From: Conoideocrella luteorostrata
Taxonomy: Eukaryota > Ascomycota > Sordariomycetes > Hypocreales > Clavicipitaceae
Assembly (NCBI GenBank): GCA_032433595.1
Contig: JASWJB010000112.1
Location: forward strand, 55,125-119,124
Direction of reading: 5' to 3'
Length of the DNA stretch: 64,000 nt
The notes beneath the pieces are model-generated. The model did not search any database, was not told where the DNA came from, and worked only from the letters and a program-made list of their open reading frames with translations. Numbering within the stretch: the stretch's first letter is position 1; every line of letters starts with the position of its first letter. Shown here in pieces: positions 1 to 11,130 of this stretch. A program made the translations under genes and the position numbers.

Positions 1-1124
1 TTCATCAATTTTGTCCAACTGACGCTGGAAGTCATATAGATCGGTTTCGCGCAGGGACCAAGCCTGAGTCAGCGCGAGCTTCTCCAGGTCGTTGCGGATC
101 CCCACGAGCACGTCGTATGTCGGTCGCCATTGTTCAGGAACATTGCCTTTTCTATCATGTTGTTAGTTACGAGTTGAGAGAAATGCATTGCGGAAAGCCG
201 ACCTCTCTAATACTATATCCGACCACTTGACGCATCGTTCGTATAGCTCGCAGATTTGGGCCTCTCCTGGAGGTATATGACCCTCCGAACAAACAAACTT
301 GCCATCTTTACGCTTTTCCCCGACCTCCAGAAGCTGATTTCTTAACTTCTGAACCTCGGTTGTCGAGAACTGGACGGCGCGTCAGTACAATTCGGCAGTA
401 GAAACTGTCGAGGCAGCGCACTTACCTTTGACTTTGTATTGGCCAGCGAAATCTGCCGCAATATAGAAATGAGCTTCTCATGTGTTTGGAGAAGCGGACC
501 GCCAATTCCTTCGAGGCGCTTGAGCAAATTTTCCAACATGCTCTTACATAGTGCCACTCTCTTAGACAAGAGCGTCAACAGATATGGAGAGTGCTTCGCT
601 TTGGACTCTTCAGTTTTTTGCGCCTGGCTGATGGCCTTGGCCGTTTCATCTAAAATAGACTTAATGCTTTCTAAGTCCTTGGCCGAATAAAGTGCTGCCT
701 CGGTTAGATGGTCCAGGAGTCGCTTAATGGTGGAGGTAAGCGCAAATGCGGCGGGCGCCTCGTTGTTTCGGCCGATGGTAAGGTAGAAGAGAGAAAGGAG
801 TTGGAAGCAACCTTCTAATACTTTGTCCACTGTGTAAAAGAAATGAGTCAGTCGTCGAATGCAATATCAAAGGGTTTCGAGCCAGAGAATGCCAATTGCG
901 ACCATACATCTATTCTCTTCATGGTAGCTGGTATCGGCACGAATATCGTTGAGCTCTTTGACCTGCTCAATGGTCTGGTCGTACAGAGGAATCACGTCCT
1001 GGCTGCGAATATATGTGGTTCTGTCTTGTTTCAAAAGCAATAGTTGATCTCGAATGATAGAGAGACGGTCTAGAATGGCTTGCTCCCGGACGTCCCGCGG
1101 TGCCGGTATCGCTGGTGTATCCAT
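1..1124 (-). CDS. UPF0662/DUF2408-like conserved fungal protein, 3' end beyond the left edge
   Basis: Partial gene with four exons in the window: 1124-908, 829-426, 369-203 and 151 to the edge. The introns (907-830, 425-370, 202-152) all have GT-AG ends and keep one frame. The start is the first ATG of the frame at 1124; the frame stays open a little further upstream but only with TTG, so a further upstream exon is not excluded. The predicted protein is helical. It carries an N-terminal stretch reading ILDRLSIIRDQLLLLKQDR and, at the left edge, TQAWSLRETDLYDFQRQLDK, which resemble the UPF0662 (DUF2408) family as I remember it; yeast Cub1/YPL260W belongs there. The molecular role of that family is poorly known, with links reported to DNA repair and proteasome function. 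The 202-152 intron has a weak donor (AG/GTCGGC) and was chosen because it alone restores the conserved frame. The family call rests on motif resemblance only. Confidence 0.6.
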
Positions 1125-2193
1125 ATCGAGGTAGCTTGTCGTCGCAAACCTGCGCAATCGCGATATATGTCGCCTGATGGTTTATGGCTTTTCTGTCGAT
1201 GGCCCTAATATTTCATATAATTAGACCGAGCACTTCGAAGGAGATGCGATAAGAGTTGTTGAGTAGTCTGAGTTCCTAGTGTCCCGAGGAGATGCGTAAA
1301 TATTAACTAAGCAGGATCCAACTCTAGAAATGGGGCGAGTGGCGTTGCGCGGGGAGCTGCTGGGGATAGAGGGGAAGACAATAGAAGGCGGCGGTAACGC
1401 GCCCAAAGGTTTGGATAAGACGAGGGGAATATGCAAATAGCAAATACTTACCAATATTTTCGAATTGTTTGGACGACGTAAATGCTCCGTTCCCGACTCG
1501 TCAACTGAACTGCAGGCATAAGACTGGTTGAGTAGATCTCGCGCCGCAGAAATGCTCCATCAAAGTCTTGGAATTTCCCAGTCCTGCAGCAGCCGGAACC
1601 AACGACGTGATGCTCGTCAGTGGTAGCGAATCAGCGCAGGGTCCCCAGAATGACTGTGCACATGTAAGTGGATAGGTGGGGTTAAGTGTTGGTTTGACAC
1701 TGGTTCTGTTGCTTGCAGTCACCGCTTGCGTGAGGTCGTAGTAAGGGTACGTCCAATTGGGGGCAAGCTGAACGTAGACTGTTCAAGTGCATGCAGTTGT
1801 GATTAGACTCATCAGTCTGCAAGGTGCTTTTGATAATATCCAACGAGAATCAATGTGCTAACCGATATCAAATGCTGGCTGGCTGGATGAAGATGTCAAG
1901 CCAATACAAATACATTACCGTACGAGTCAGCTCCTGGCGATTAATGACGAAATATTCTAATCATCACGGAACGAACGTCATGATTGGATTTGTTGAAAGT
2001 TAAGACGAAGTTCGCGCGAGGTATTCAATCTCGTCATCAATGAGCAAGAATGTTCCTCAACTACCGATGTATTGATGCACCCTTTTGTACTTTCCGAATT
2101 CTGCAGATGCACATCATCATTTAGAACGGCAGATCAGCCTTGCAGATGAATACGTACTATGTTAATATGCACCACCGCCGTTTGTCATATCAT

Positions 2194-2211
2194 GTACGGA
2201 GTACTCCGTAC
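2194..2211. repeat. Perfect 18-bp TACGGAGTAC-type palindrome
   Basis: The sequence GTACGGAGTACTCCGTAC equals its own reverse complement. It is one of many copies of this element in the window's intergenic gaps. Its role is unknown; it lies about 300 bp upstream of the P1 start codon. Confidence 0.8.
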
Positions 2212-2265
2212 GGTTGCGTGAGTACTCCGTAGGCGAAGGAAACTCGCGAGACTACGGAAAATTTG

Positions 2266-2289
2266 ATTGGCTATGCCTAACTAGCCAAT
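2266..2289. promoter_or_regulatory. Inverted CCAAT pair upstream of ribosomal P1 gene
   Basis: ATTGGCTA, an 8-base spacer and TAGCCAAT form a perfect inverted repeat with 8-bp arms. It places two CCAAT boxes in opposite orientation about 210 bp before the P1 ATG, directly followed by an A/T-rich AATAAAAG stretch. CCAAT boxes are bound by the HAP/CBC complex in ascomycetes. Use in P1 expression is inferred from position only. Confidence 0.5.
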
Positions 2290-2500
2290 AAAAGGGCTCC
2301 TTGTTCCCCACTTTGACCGCACTACTCTCGGAAAAACACAAGACCCCACTAAGCTTAGGTCTTGAAGCCCTCTAGGCGAAATTTCGACCAAGGCAATTTT
2401 CTGTGGTTCAGCCCGTTCCGGTGACAACTGCACTACATCCCACCACGAACCTCGCCGTAGACTTGTCGTTCATCCACCACCACGACAAAATTCGTACACA

Positions 2501-3289
2501 ATGTCTAACGCTGAGCTCGCTTCGTCCTATGCGGCGCTGATCCTCGCCGACGATGGCGTTGAGATCACCGTAAGTTTCTAACCTATGCGCTCCTCGATCG
2601 AAACAAAACCAGGCACATAAAGCATCTTGTGCGAACTTATCCGGCGCGGGTATGGGACACTCCGAGAGTAACGGCCTCATGTTGCGAGTGAACAAACTTG
2701 TCGAAACACCTAGAGTCATGTCACACCGCGCTGGCGAGCGAGCACGAAATGCATGAATTTTGATTGCATGGTTTCGCAGATGTGCTGACTTGTTTGCAGG
2801 CCGACAAGCTCCAAACCCTCATCAAGGCTGCCAACATCCAGGATGTTGAGCCTATCTGGACCTCCATCTTCGCCAAGGTACGAACCGCGAAACGCTCAAA
2901 ATCCAAGCCTTTTCAACCGGACTCGAGTGTTCACCTGAGACTCGAAAACTGTGTGGTTGCTAACGAATGATACGTTAGGCTTTGGAAGGCAAGGATATTA
3001 AGGAACTGCTCGTGAACGTTGGCTCTGGTGGCGGCGCTGCTGCCCCTGCCGGTGCTGCCGCCGGTGCTGCCGCTGGTGGTGACGAGGCTCCTGCTGAGGA
3101 GAAGAAGGAAGAGGGTGCGTACCACTACCTGACCAGCCGGGAAGAAGCCAAAAAAGCATCACGTCTACTGCGAGTTCTTCTAGGCTTCCCACCACGGATT
3201 ATTCCAAAGTTAAATAAAGTGATATGCTGACACCATTAATAGAGAAGGAAGAGTCCGACGAGGATATGGGTTTCGGTCTGTTCGACTAA
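2501..3289 (+). CDS. RPP1: 60S acidic ribosomal protein P1
   Basis: Component of the ribosomal stalk on the large subunit, which recruits translation factors with GTPase activity. Four exons, 2501-2569, 2800-2877, 2979-3114 and 3243-3289, give a 109-residue protein, the normal size of P1/P2. It has the N-terminal helical dimerisation region ([20 protein letters not shown]), an Ala/Gly-rich hinge, an acidic Glu/Lys tract and the diagnostic C-terminal tail [12 protein letters not shown]. The start is the only ATG upstream in frame and follows ACACA. P1 is preferred over P2 because of the N-terminal sequence. The first intron is 230 nt, longer than the others, which is common in ribosomal protein genes. 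The shared stalk tail makes the family certain. Confidence 0.96.
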
Positions 3290-3863
3290 ACGGAATATCA
3301 CAACGGCTGTTTTCTTGCTTCTTTGTACTTCAACTGCATGGCTTCGGGGTTCACAAATCAATCGATCATACAGGATGGAGATGGGGCGCACGTTTTTTTA
3401 CATTCCTGCGGCCTGGACAGAGTTAGGTTCCCTCATATACGAGTAATATGATTGAATGCTATCACTCAAACTCTACAAAAATTGAGAAATCGGAGTTCAA
3501 ATCGGAAGAGGGGAACTGTGGTAAGACAGGTTTGGTCAAATAAAGGCTTTCGGGAATGAATGAATAGTTGTCCAAGATTTGCTTGCGTAATGTGAAGGTT
3601 GTTGTGATGTTCGCATTCGTACGAATACTGTTAAGCGAACAACTATGACGCTACTTAACAGGTTGACTACTGCAACCGACCTTAAGCTGCCGAGTGTTTT
3701 ATGTGGCACAACGATACGTTCTATTTTCTCTACATTTACAGCATTGATATGCTTTTACGCCACTTTTTCATCCAACACTCCGAGGTTCTATTCCGTTATC
3801 ATGACCCGTCTTCATATGGTTTCCTCAAACGCCACAGCAAATGCCCCTGTAAGCCGTACGCAT

Positions 3864-5020
3864 CTACTTCACAATCAGAACAGCAGACGGCACCAATCCG
3901 GCCTCCTTCAGCGTCTTGGACATATCGATATCCCCTTCGAACACCTGTTTAGGATATGTAGTCGAGAAGCTGGTCACAATCAAGCCTGTCTCCTGCTGCA
4001 CTTGTTGGGCCACCTCAAATAAGGTCGTCTCCGCCGCCAAAGCCTTTACCAGGTTACCATTCGGCGTCTGGAGCCTTAGTCTAGCCTGGCTATGATCAGC
4101 CTTTGGCTTAACAGCCGGTGCTGGAGTGACCACGGGAGCAGAAGCGCCTGTATCGACTTCAGGGACTCTGCCCTCTCTTGCCGCTTTAGCTTCTTCAGCT
4201 TTGCGGCGTCGCGCTGCTTTATCCTCTTCAATCTTGGCCTTGATGCGCTTTTTAGCCTCAAGATCGTCTTGTTTCTCCTGGCGTTTACGCGCGGCTTCTT
4301 TGATTTGTTCTTTACGGGCAACCTCTTCTTTCAAATCCTGGGTTTCTTTGGTAGATTTTAGTCGAATTTGCTAAAATATCTCTAGTTAGAATGGGCAAGA
4401 CAGAAGCGGATTATGAAAGGGTTTCATGGTATTAACCTCATTTCTCTTGGCATCTGCTTTATCTTGTTCAGACATAATTGCTCGCTTCGCTTTGAGGCGC
4501 TCACGTAGCTCCTGTAGCCTGGCCTTTTTCTCATCTTCGGTCAAAGGGGCGAGTTCCTCAGTTGATTCTGAAAAGTCGGTATGTTCTCTATACACCCGTT
4601 ACTTTTAGCATCACTGTCTTTCCTTTTGTCAGTAGCGGTGATATAAGAACACATACGTCTTAGTAGCATGAAAGGTTGCCAGATCGTGGTTGCGGAACCG
4701 CTTGCCACACTCGTTGCAAACAAGTGAGCGAGCCTGACCTGTCTCAAGTTCTGCAATCTTGGCCTTGGTCTCGACGTCGTCTTCGTCGTCACCGTCTGCT
4801 TCCTTGCTTGCCTGAGCTGCCTGAATCTCCTCCATGGACTTGTCTTGGTTATCCTCGAGCCATTGAAGAGCGCCCTGGACTATTGATCATCACGTCAGCC
4901 AATTTGTTAGGATGATGTGTGGAGGCGCTGGCACGTACGTCCACCGGACTTTTTGACAGCAAGTTCGGCCCGGGTCTTGTCAAAGCCCATCTCGGTAAGA
5001 GCCTCTAGATCTGACGGCAT
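3864..5020 (-). CDS. UBA/C2H2 zinc-finger/UBX domain protein (UBXN1/SAKS1-like)
   Basis: Predicted 320-residue ubiquitin-p97/Cdc48 adaptor in four exons: 5020-4939, 4879-4657, 4587-4437 and 4370-3864. Residues about 1-42 form a UBA domain (EALTEMGFDKTRAELAVKK, then GALQWLEDN), expected to bind ubiquitin. Residues about 70-95 hold a C2H2-type finger (CNECGKRF...HATKTEH). A long charged coiled coil rich in Lys, Glu and Arg spans about 100-220. The C-terminal 80 residues are a UBX domain starting ARLRLQTPNG and ending in PSAVLIVK, with TTYPK in place of the usual FPR-type loop. UBX domains bind Cdc48/p97. The order UBA-coil-UBX is that of human UBXN1; a zinc finger after the UBA is a fungal variation. 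Substrates unknown. Confidence 0.88.
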
Positions 5021-6432
5021 GTTTGCTTGATTTCTAGGAAGTTGATTTTGCTGCGGATGGGGAGGTGTGAAGCTATGAATTAGAGGGGTAGAATGACACT
5101 AGGAAGGGCAGTCAAGAAGTTGAGGTGAAGGACTGTGGGGTAGGTAAATATAAGTTGACGGGAGGTGGGAAGTGTGGGAAGCCAGAGACACCGCGAAGAA
5201 CAGCCGCCTTTATAAATGCATGACCGTGTCCTTACACAAATTGTTATGGGTTGTGAATTGGGTTGAATTCAAAAGTCAAGCTTTAGGTGAGTGACCAGAG
5301 TGTCGAAGCGTGCAAGTAGGAGTCACTCATGGCAGCCGCCTGGGCCGCAACTAAAATAGATTTCGGCAGACCAGGCCCCAGCAGCAATGCGCAATGCGGC
5401 ACAGCATATTTTACGTTAACGGAGTGCAACAAGTGATTTCCCACTGCGTCGTCAGTTCATGTAGTCCGGACTCGACCAGCGAGCACAATTCTTCGAATCC
5501 GTCCTGGCCATCTCAAGCTGTCGCGACTGAGGATTTCATTTGCCGGATGATGCTTCGGATTCGACGAAGAGATGGTCCGAGGTCCCTTCCGTCTAGGCAC
5601 TTTAACCAAAACGTCGAAGTGAATCAGCAGTGACATCCCAGGCTACTTATACTGAGAACCCCACTGTACGGACTAACCAGAAAGTGCTGTAAGTTCTGCG
5701 ACGGTGACTGTGATGGGCCTAGCCAATCACTGCCCAGGTACTCCGTACTCATTTCATTGCACCGGAGTCTGTGGTGGCATCAAATGCAGCTGCCCGAGGC
5801 TTGTCGAACGGAAAGCATACGGTAGGGTTCCAAGGCACATGCAGTTGACCAGACCAAGCCCCCTCCGTCTCGTTCTACCTTATCTTACGGAAGTACTGTA
5901 CTACCTAGTCGCCGCGTTGCTTGCTACTTTCCGTCGCCCAGCCGTCCGCTGGTGGCACATGCATGTGTCGTCGTCACTGATCCATTACAAACCTGCTTAC
6001 CAGTCGACTCGGCCTCCTCGCAAACTGTTTACCAACTTGTTAGTTCACCCGCCGCAAAGACAAGACGCAATTGACCCTTTGCTCCCACAGCTCCTACTCT
6101 CCCTCAAGAACAACGTAAGTACCTCAATCCGTCTACACAGCTGCTCCGATGCTCCAATCACCCAATCCCCTTATCCCTTCTCTGGTCGTCGCCCAAAGGT
6201 CACAATTCAACGGCCACCCAGACCCAAGGCGCGGAGCCCACGTAGGAAGCTCTCCACACTTGTCGTCGGGACCTGGTCTCGACCACCCCCGATCGTGTCC
6301 TCTACCTCATCTCCTATAGCAACTGCTAACATTCATCCCGCCAGCATCATATTGGGCGACTCATTTCTGCGAAAACCATTCCTACTCCGAACCTGTGGAT
6401 ATTCTCACCGTTATATCGATCTGCTGCCCATC
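5021..6432. other. Intergenic and 5' region of the VAP gene
   Basis: A long open frame (5704-6579, plus) runs into the first VAP exon in another frame but has no recognisable domain and a composition like UTR/promoter DNA. A GTAAGT donor at 6115 and a downstream CCAG could mark a 5' UTR intron of the VAP gene. A TACTCCGTAC copy lies at 5739-5748. Nothing else supported. Confidence 0.5.
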
Positions 6433-7575
6433 ATGTCGGTCGACATTCTGCCTCTAGAGCTGAGCTTTACTCGTACGTGGACTGTCAGGATGAAGTCATC
6501 CCATTTGTTTCGGCTATCAGAAAACCCCGACCCTCACACCTCACAGGCCCATTTACCGTTGAAGTCGCGCGAACCCTGACGATTCGGAATACAAGCAGTA
6601 CACCTCTAGCCTTCAAGGTATGCACCCCAACTCATTGCGCAATTCCGTCCTCACGCGCCAAATGGCATTGACATCACCATCACCAGGTCAAAACAACTGC
6701 GCCGAAACAGTACTGTGTTCGCCCCAATGCCGGTCGTATCGAGCCCGGAAACTCTTTCGATGTTACAGGTACGGCACGATATGCTCCCCCTCGCTCAGGA
6801 AACATTCCTCATTGCTTGATTTCGCGACTTAGCTGACACGGGCGACCAGTGCTCCTCCAGGCTATGAAACAAAACCCTCCCCCAGATGCCAAATGTCGCG
6901 ACAAATTCCTCGTCCAGTGCGCCCCTATTGCCGCAGACCAGGACTTTTCTAGCGTCGCTCAAGTCCTGGAGACGGTGGACAAGTCACAGCTCACGGAGCG
7001 TAAGATCCGCGTCAACTGGCTGTCTGCTGAAGGCGACGCTGCCGAAGGACCCATCGCCTCAGCCGGAGCCCTTTCCACGCCAAGCAAGACCTCTACTGTC
7101 AATGGAGTGCGTTGTCCTCCCCCTCTTGGCCCCCCAACTCGAAAACCATCCAGCTTCTAACTGATTATTCTAGACTGACGATACTCCTCGATTCTCTTCG
7201 CCCAGCGGCCACGCCGACTCGACACCCCAGTCTGCCCCTCCGCCATACACATCTGAAGACGGCGCCGATGAAGCAGATGAGAAGTCTGAACAACCCAAGG
7301 GCACCGTGTCACAGGCCGCTGCAGTTGTTTCCGAAACCGCCCAAATGACATATGAAGAGATAAAGGCCAAGCTGGCCCAAGCCGAAGCTCAGCTATTAAA
7401 CCTGAAGGATAGTGGATTGCGCCAGCGTAATGTTAAGAGCGCGTCTGGCGATGAGAAGAAGACCGTTGGCGGCCATACCACGCAGGCCGTTAAGCACCAA
7501 GCCGAGGGTGTGTCCGTGCAAGTGACGGCATTACTGTGTTTGTTGAGCTTCCTCCTCGCCTATTTCTTTTTCTAG
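6433..7575 (+). CDS. SCS2: VAP/Scs2-type MSP-domain ER membrane protein
   Basis: Vesicle-associated membrane protein-associated protein, anchored in the ER, which binds FFAT-motif proteins and tethers ER to the plasma membrane and other organelles. Five exons (6433-6472, 6547-6617, 6687-6768, 6850-7106, 7174-7575) encode 283 residues. The MSP domain occupies about residues 1-125, with the conserved stretches LTIRNTSSTPLAFKVKTTAP and YCVRPNAGRIEPG, the MSP signature. A Ser/Pro/Glu linker follows, then a coiled coil (EEIKAKLAQAEAQL) and a hydrophobic C-terminal tail anchor (VTALLCLLSFLLAYFFF) that ends the protein, as expected for tail-anchored VAPs. Start ATG begins MSVDILPLEL. Family assignment is firm; the symbol follows the yeast homologue. 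Confidence 0.92.
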
Positions 7576-8432
7576 ACTTGGAAACGCATCGATAACTAGC
7601 AGATAACTGGCTAAAAGGCAAGAGCAAGACCAAAATGGTCATTTGCGAAAGCCAATGGACAAACATCTCCAGGAATGAGGGCTCTGGTTTCTAAATCACC
7701 ACGTTGCTCTTCTTCTCTTCCCAAAGATGACGAATCGCCCAGCACAATGGGCTTCATAATGACTAACTTGAACATTTGACATGGTGCGAGCGGGTGGACA
7801 TATAGAGAGTCGTGACTGACAGAGAGATGGAAAATGGAGAACGGGTTATCTGTGTGTTGGTTAGGGTCAATTACCGCGTACAACACATGGGGACATGGAA
7901 GGGGGTTTATTGAGCAGCTGTCTTTTGGGCATTGTGTACTGTACTTGTACTGGCTACGCTTTCTATGACTGTGCTTACAATGGAATCTTCTTTGTTATTC
8001 GTTCACTGCATGTGGTTTTATGCATAGCTTATTCATTCACTGTCCAGCATTGAAGCCTGTGTTGTAACACTTGAACCATGTGTAAGTACGTACACGGACT
8101 TTCAGGGCAGATGTGCGGGCAAATTGAGGTAGCGATACTTAAAAGCTGTCCAAGTTCTATAAGCGGATTGAGAAGTCATTTTTTGACTCAAACCCGTGCT
8201 GTATGTGCTCTACTGTGTTGTTCTACTGGTGTAAAGTGACTCCCTTATATACTATATTACTCCGCATTGCGCCTGGAAATAGAAGACCCTACACGGTCAT
8301 GAGGAGTTCATGCCGCCAAGAACAACACGCAATGTTCAAGCAAAGAAACGGCTTCCATAATTCTTTGAATCGCCGACTGCATCAGCCCTTTTTTTCTTTC
8401 TTCCTTTTTTTTTCAGCATCAGTGGTGGACGT
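7576..8432. other. Convergent 3' intergenic region
   Basis: Lies between the 3' ends of the VAP gene and the desaturase gene. A short minus-strand frame (7611-7886) shows no domain. I see only probable 3' UTR sequence and a T-rich run near 8390-8415. Confidence 0.5.
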
Positions 8433-9677
8433 CTAAGCCTGCACCTCTGACTCCTTCCAGTTCACAGCACCACCAACCAGGCGGCCACCATTCTTGCGTT
8501 TCACACGGCAGTTCAAGCCCACATTCTCGTCCCAAATAAATCGCCAAATGGCATACACCCAGCTTTCATGTCTAGGGAGCGGCTCGTAGAACTCCTTGGC
8601 CATATCGTACACGGCGTGGAGTCTGGTCCACGGAATGGCAGGGAAATCATGGTGCTCGTTGTGCAGCCCGACGTTGTATGTGAACCAGTTCAATGGGCCG
8701 TAGTACGAAAACGTCTCGGGTACAGGAACCATGTTGTTGGGGTCCTTCTGTGTAGGTGTCACGGTTTCGTAGACATAGTGCTCGGCGATGAAGTGGCCTG
8801 CGAGTGGGTGGAGACTGCCCGCAAGGAATGACGAGAGAAGGAGATACAGAACCGCGTTCCAGGAGGCGTAGTGGAGCAGGGCGAAGTCGAAGCTGAATTG
8901 GGCGGCAATGTTGACCAGATGCACCCATGTGAAGGGGACTCGATATACGGCCATGGGTCGGAGGGCATAGAAGAAGATCTGGAAGGTGCAGAAAAAAGAC
9001 TTGCCGAGAATAGAATCTAGAAAGAAGGCTTCGAGGGCCGTGGGAAGATCAGTGTCAAGACCATCTACTCCCAAGGACTTGTGGTGAGTGAGGTGGTAAG
9101 GCTGCGAGGAGTTAGCTGTTCATCCTGATTTCTGTATTATAATCAAGTTGCCTCTGGGGAACATACGCGAAACGCAGCGCTATAAGGGACGCCGATTGGC
9201 AGATTGGCACCAATCGCTAGCAGCCGGTTCGCTAATGGGCTCTTGAATGCTAGGTTGTGTGAAATCTCGTGGATAGCTAGGAACAAGTTCTGGTTTGCCG
9301 TGGCGCCAAACACGTAGGCTACAGCCCAGAACTTCCAGGACCAGAAAGGTGTCGATTGGAGCATGTATGCGAGGAAGACCTGAAGAGTGACGACGCCGGC
9401 TACTACATATTTGGTCAGGGGCTCTGGGCCACAGAGTTTGGTGATCTAGTTCAACGTTCAAATGTTAGCACCTTATGTACCCAATAGACGTGTTGGAAAA
9501 AAAAAAGCAAACCTCTGGATGAGCCTTGATGATTGCCATTCGACGAGTTCTGTGTGGCTCCTCCGTGTATGTCCAGAAGAAGTCGTGTTTCGGGTTGGCA
9601 TCTTCTTTCCCAGGCGCAGACGTAGGTGTTTTATTCTTAGGCGTCTTAGTGACGGTCGCAGAGCCGTTGGACGGCAT
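8433..9677 (-). CDS. Sphingolipid delta-4 desaturase
   Basis: ER membrane di-iron enzyme that introduces the 4,5-trans double bond of the sphingoid base in (dihydro)ceramide, mainly on the glucosylceramide route in filamentous fungi. Three exons (9677-9513, 9445-9167, 9101-8433) encode 370 residues. The N-terminal lipid-desaturase region includes HDFFWTYTEEPH and RRMAIIKAHPEITKLCGPEP, characteristic of DES1 proteins. The three histidine boxes are present: HEISH, HLTHH (created exactly across the second splice join, CGC/CCT) and NEHHDFP. Hydrophobic segments surround them. The start at 9677 (MPSNGSATV) is the first ATG giving the usual N-terminus. Regioselectivity is inferred from family resemblance and not from the histidine boxes alone. 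Confidence 0.93.
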
Positions 9678-9817
9678 ATTGGTTATGAGGTTTGTATCAA
9701 TTCTTTTTTTTGGGAATCGTATTCGGGGGTTCACTTCTCCAGAGGGCAAAGCTGAACAGCTTGATTGGAAAGGCTCAGCAGAACATGGGCAGGATCGACT
9801 AAGGAGAAGGGAGCGGT

Positions 9818-9865
9818 GATGTCGATGTCGATGTCGATGTCGATGCCGATGCCGATGCCGATGCC
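9818..9865. repeat. Hexanucleotide tandem repeat (GATGTC)4(GATGCC)4
   Basis: Eight consecutive 6-base units, four GATGTC followed by four GATGCC, the two blocks differing by one transition. It lies about 140 bp upstream of the desaturase start codon. The copy number could vary between strains. Confidence 0.9.
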
Positions 9866-10920
9866 GAGCAACAATTCTCAGGTTGAAGATATTCGGAGTC
9901 CTCGTGGTCGTAAGACGAGGAAGACAATTGGCTGACTCTTAGGTTCCTGGGACTCAACGTGTGAGGGGAATGGCACAGTAGTGTCGATCGACTCATTTAC
10001 ATGCGGCTCCCCTTTCATCACATTCTGTGACAATTTCTACCGCCTGCTTTTTGGTGGTCCGAACACGCCACTCACGGTTCCCACACGAGCCACTAACCCC
10101 GCTTTTGAGAGCCTTAGGCGACACCAATTGGTCGGCTAGCATGTCAGTTCAGTAGCCTTGAATGACGGTGAGACTGCTTTCCCAACTTCGCCACGACGTA
10201 TCTGGTACATAATTGATTTCTTGATTTCTTATTTCTTTCTCTCTTATTACTGTGAATAATGAATTGTTGGTCAATGTTCTCCGGCAGGGTACAGCCGGGA
10301 CTTGATCCTGTCTTTTTACACATTGAGATAAGTCCATAAGTGACGAAAAACCAAAATGACCAAATGTATTTTTCTTCAACTTTTATTGCCTTTTTGCCTC
10401 TTTCTTTTAATATAGGTCGCACCTGAGCACAGTTGAACTCTCACAAGGATCATTTGTCTTCAGACTGGAAGCACGATATCCGCGTTTCGAGAATCGCCAG
10501 TTGACATGTGACACTGCGGTATTAGAAGTAGAAAAGGCTCCCATGAAACAGAAATGGCACGACCCAATCATCATCTTACTTCCAAATGCATTGCACGCCT
10601 TCACCGGATGTATTCTTTTTGATCAACAACTCATAAGTTACGCATGTGCCTGCCGCACTCACACTCCAGAACTCCGTTTTAAATTTGTGGCGTTTTCGAT
10701 GCTCGTTGGGACATCGCAATTCATCCTTCTACAATCGTGGAGCTCCAGCTCAAGATCAACTTGCCACTACTCCGTAGTTCTCTTGTCTTTGACTTCATAT
10801 TTAACGGGACGGTCTAATTGACGTGTTTACTAGACCTTCGCGGCAACGGTAGAGCCTAGTTGTAGAAAGTAGCGATACTCGAGGTCGATCAAGGCCCCGC
10901 CCGTATTTCCGCGTGCTATT

Positions 10921-10956
10921 CCTGCTGTTCCTGCTGTTCCTGCTGCCTCTGCTGCC
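10921..10956. repeat. Nonamer CCTGCTGTT/CCTGCTGCC tandem repeat
   Basis: Four 9-base units with core CTGCTG. It lies in non-coding sequence as far as can be judged. Confidence 0.8.
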
Positions 10957-11108
10957 CCTGTGCTTAGTGGCTCCTGAACTCTTATACTTCGAAGTGCATA
11001 TGCATACTCCGCACAAAGCCTGTAGGTGAGGGGTTTTGATGAACAAGGGGGTTGGGGGCTTAACGAACCACGTGCGAGGGGCGCGGCAATGGCGACGATA
11101 CTGGAACC

Positions 11109-11130
11109 TTGTACGGAGTACTCCGTACAA
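11109..11130. repeat. Perfect 22-bp TACGGAGTAC-type palindrome
   Basis: The 18-bp core GTACGGAGTACTCCGTAC at 11111-11128 is flanked by TT and AA, extending the perfect palindrome to 22 bp. It is the longest copy of this element seen in the window. Confidence 0.85.

Larger units (their letters stand above)
1125..2500. other. Intergenic, divergent promoters of the UPF0662-like gene and P1
   Basis: No convincing gene. Short open frames on the minus strand (1221-1454, 1501-1722) lack recognisable domains. An 18-bp perfect palindrome GTACGGAGTACTCCGTAC sits at 2194-2211 with a second partial copy just after it, and an inverted pair of CCAAT boxes follows at 2266-2289. Confidence 0.6.

Noticed and set aside
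5704..6579. 291-residue open frame upstream of the VAP gene
   Set aside because: It overlaps the first VAP exon in another frame, has no domain and a pattern of Pro/Ser/Arg-rich translation of C/T-rich leader DNA.
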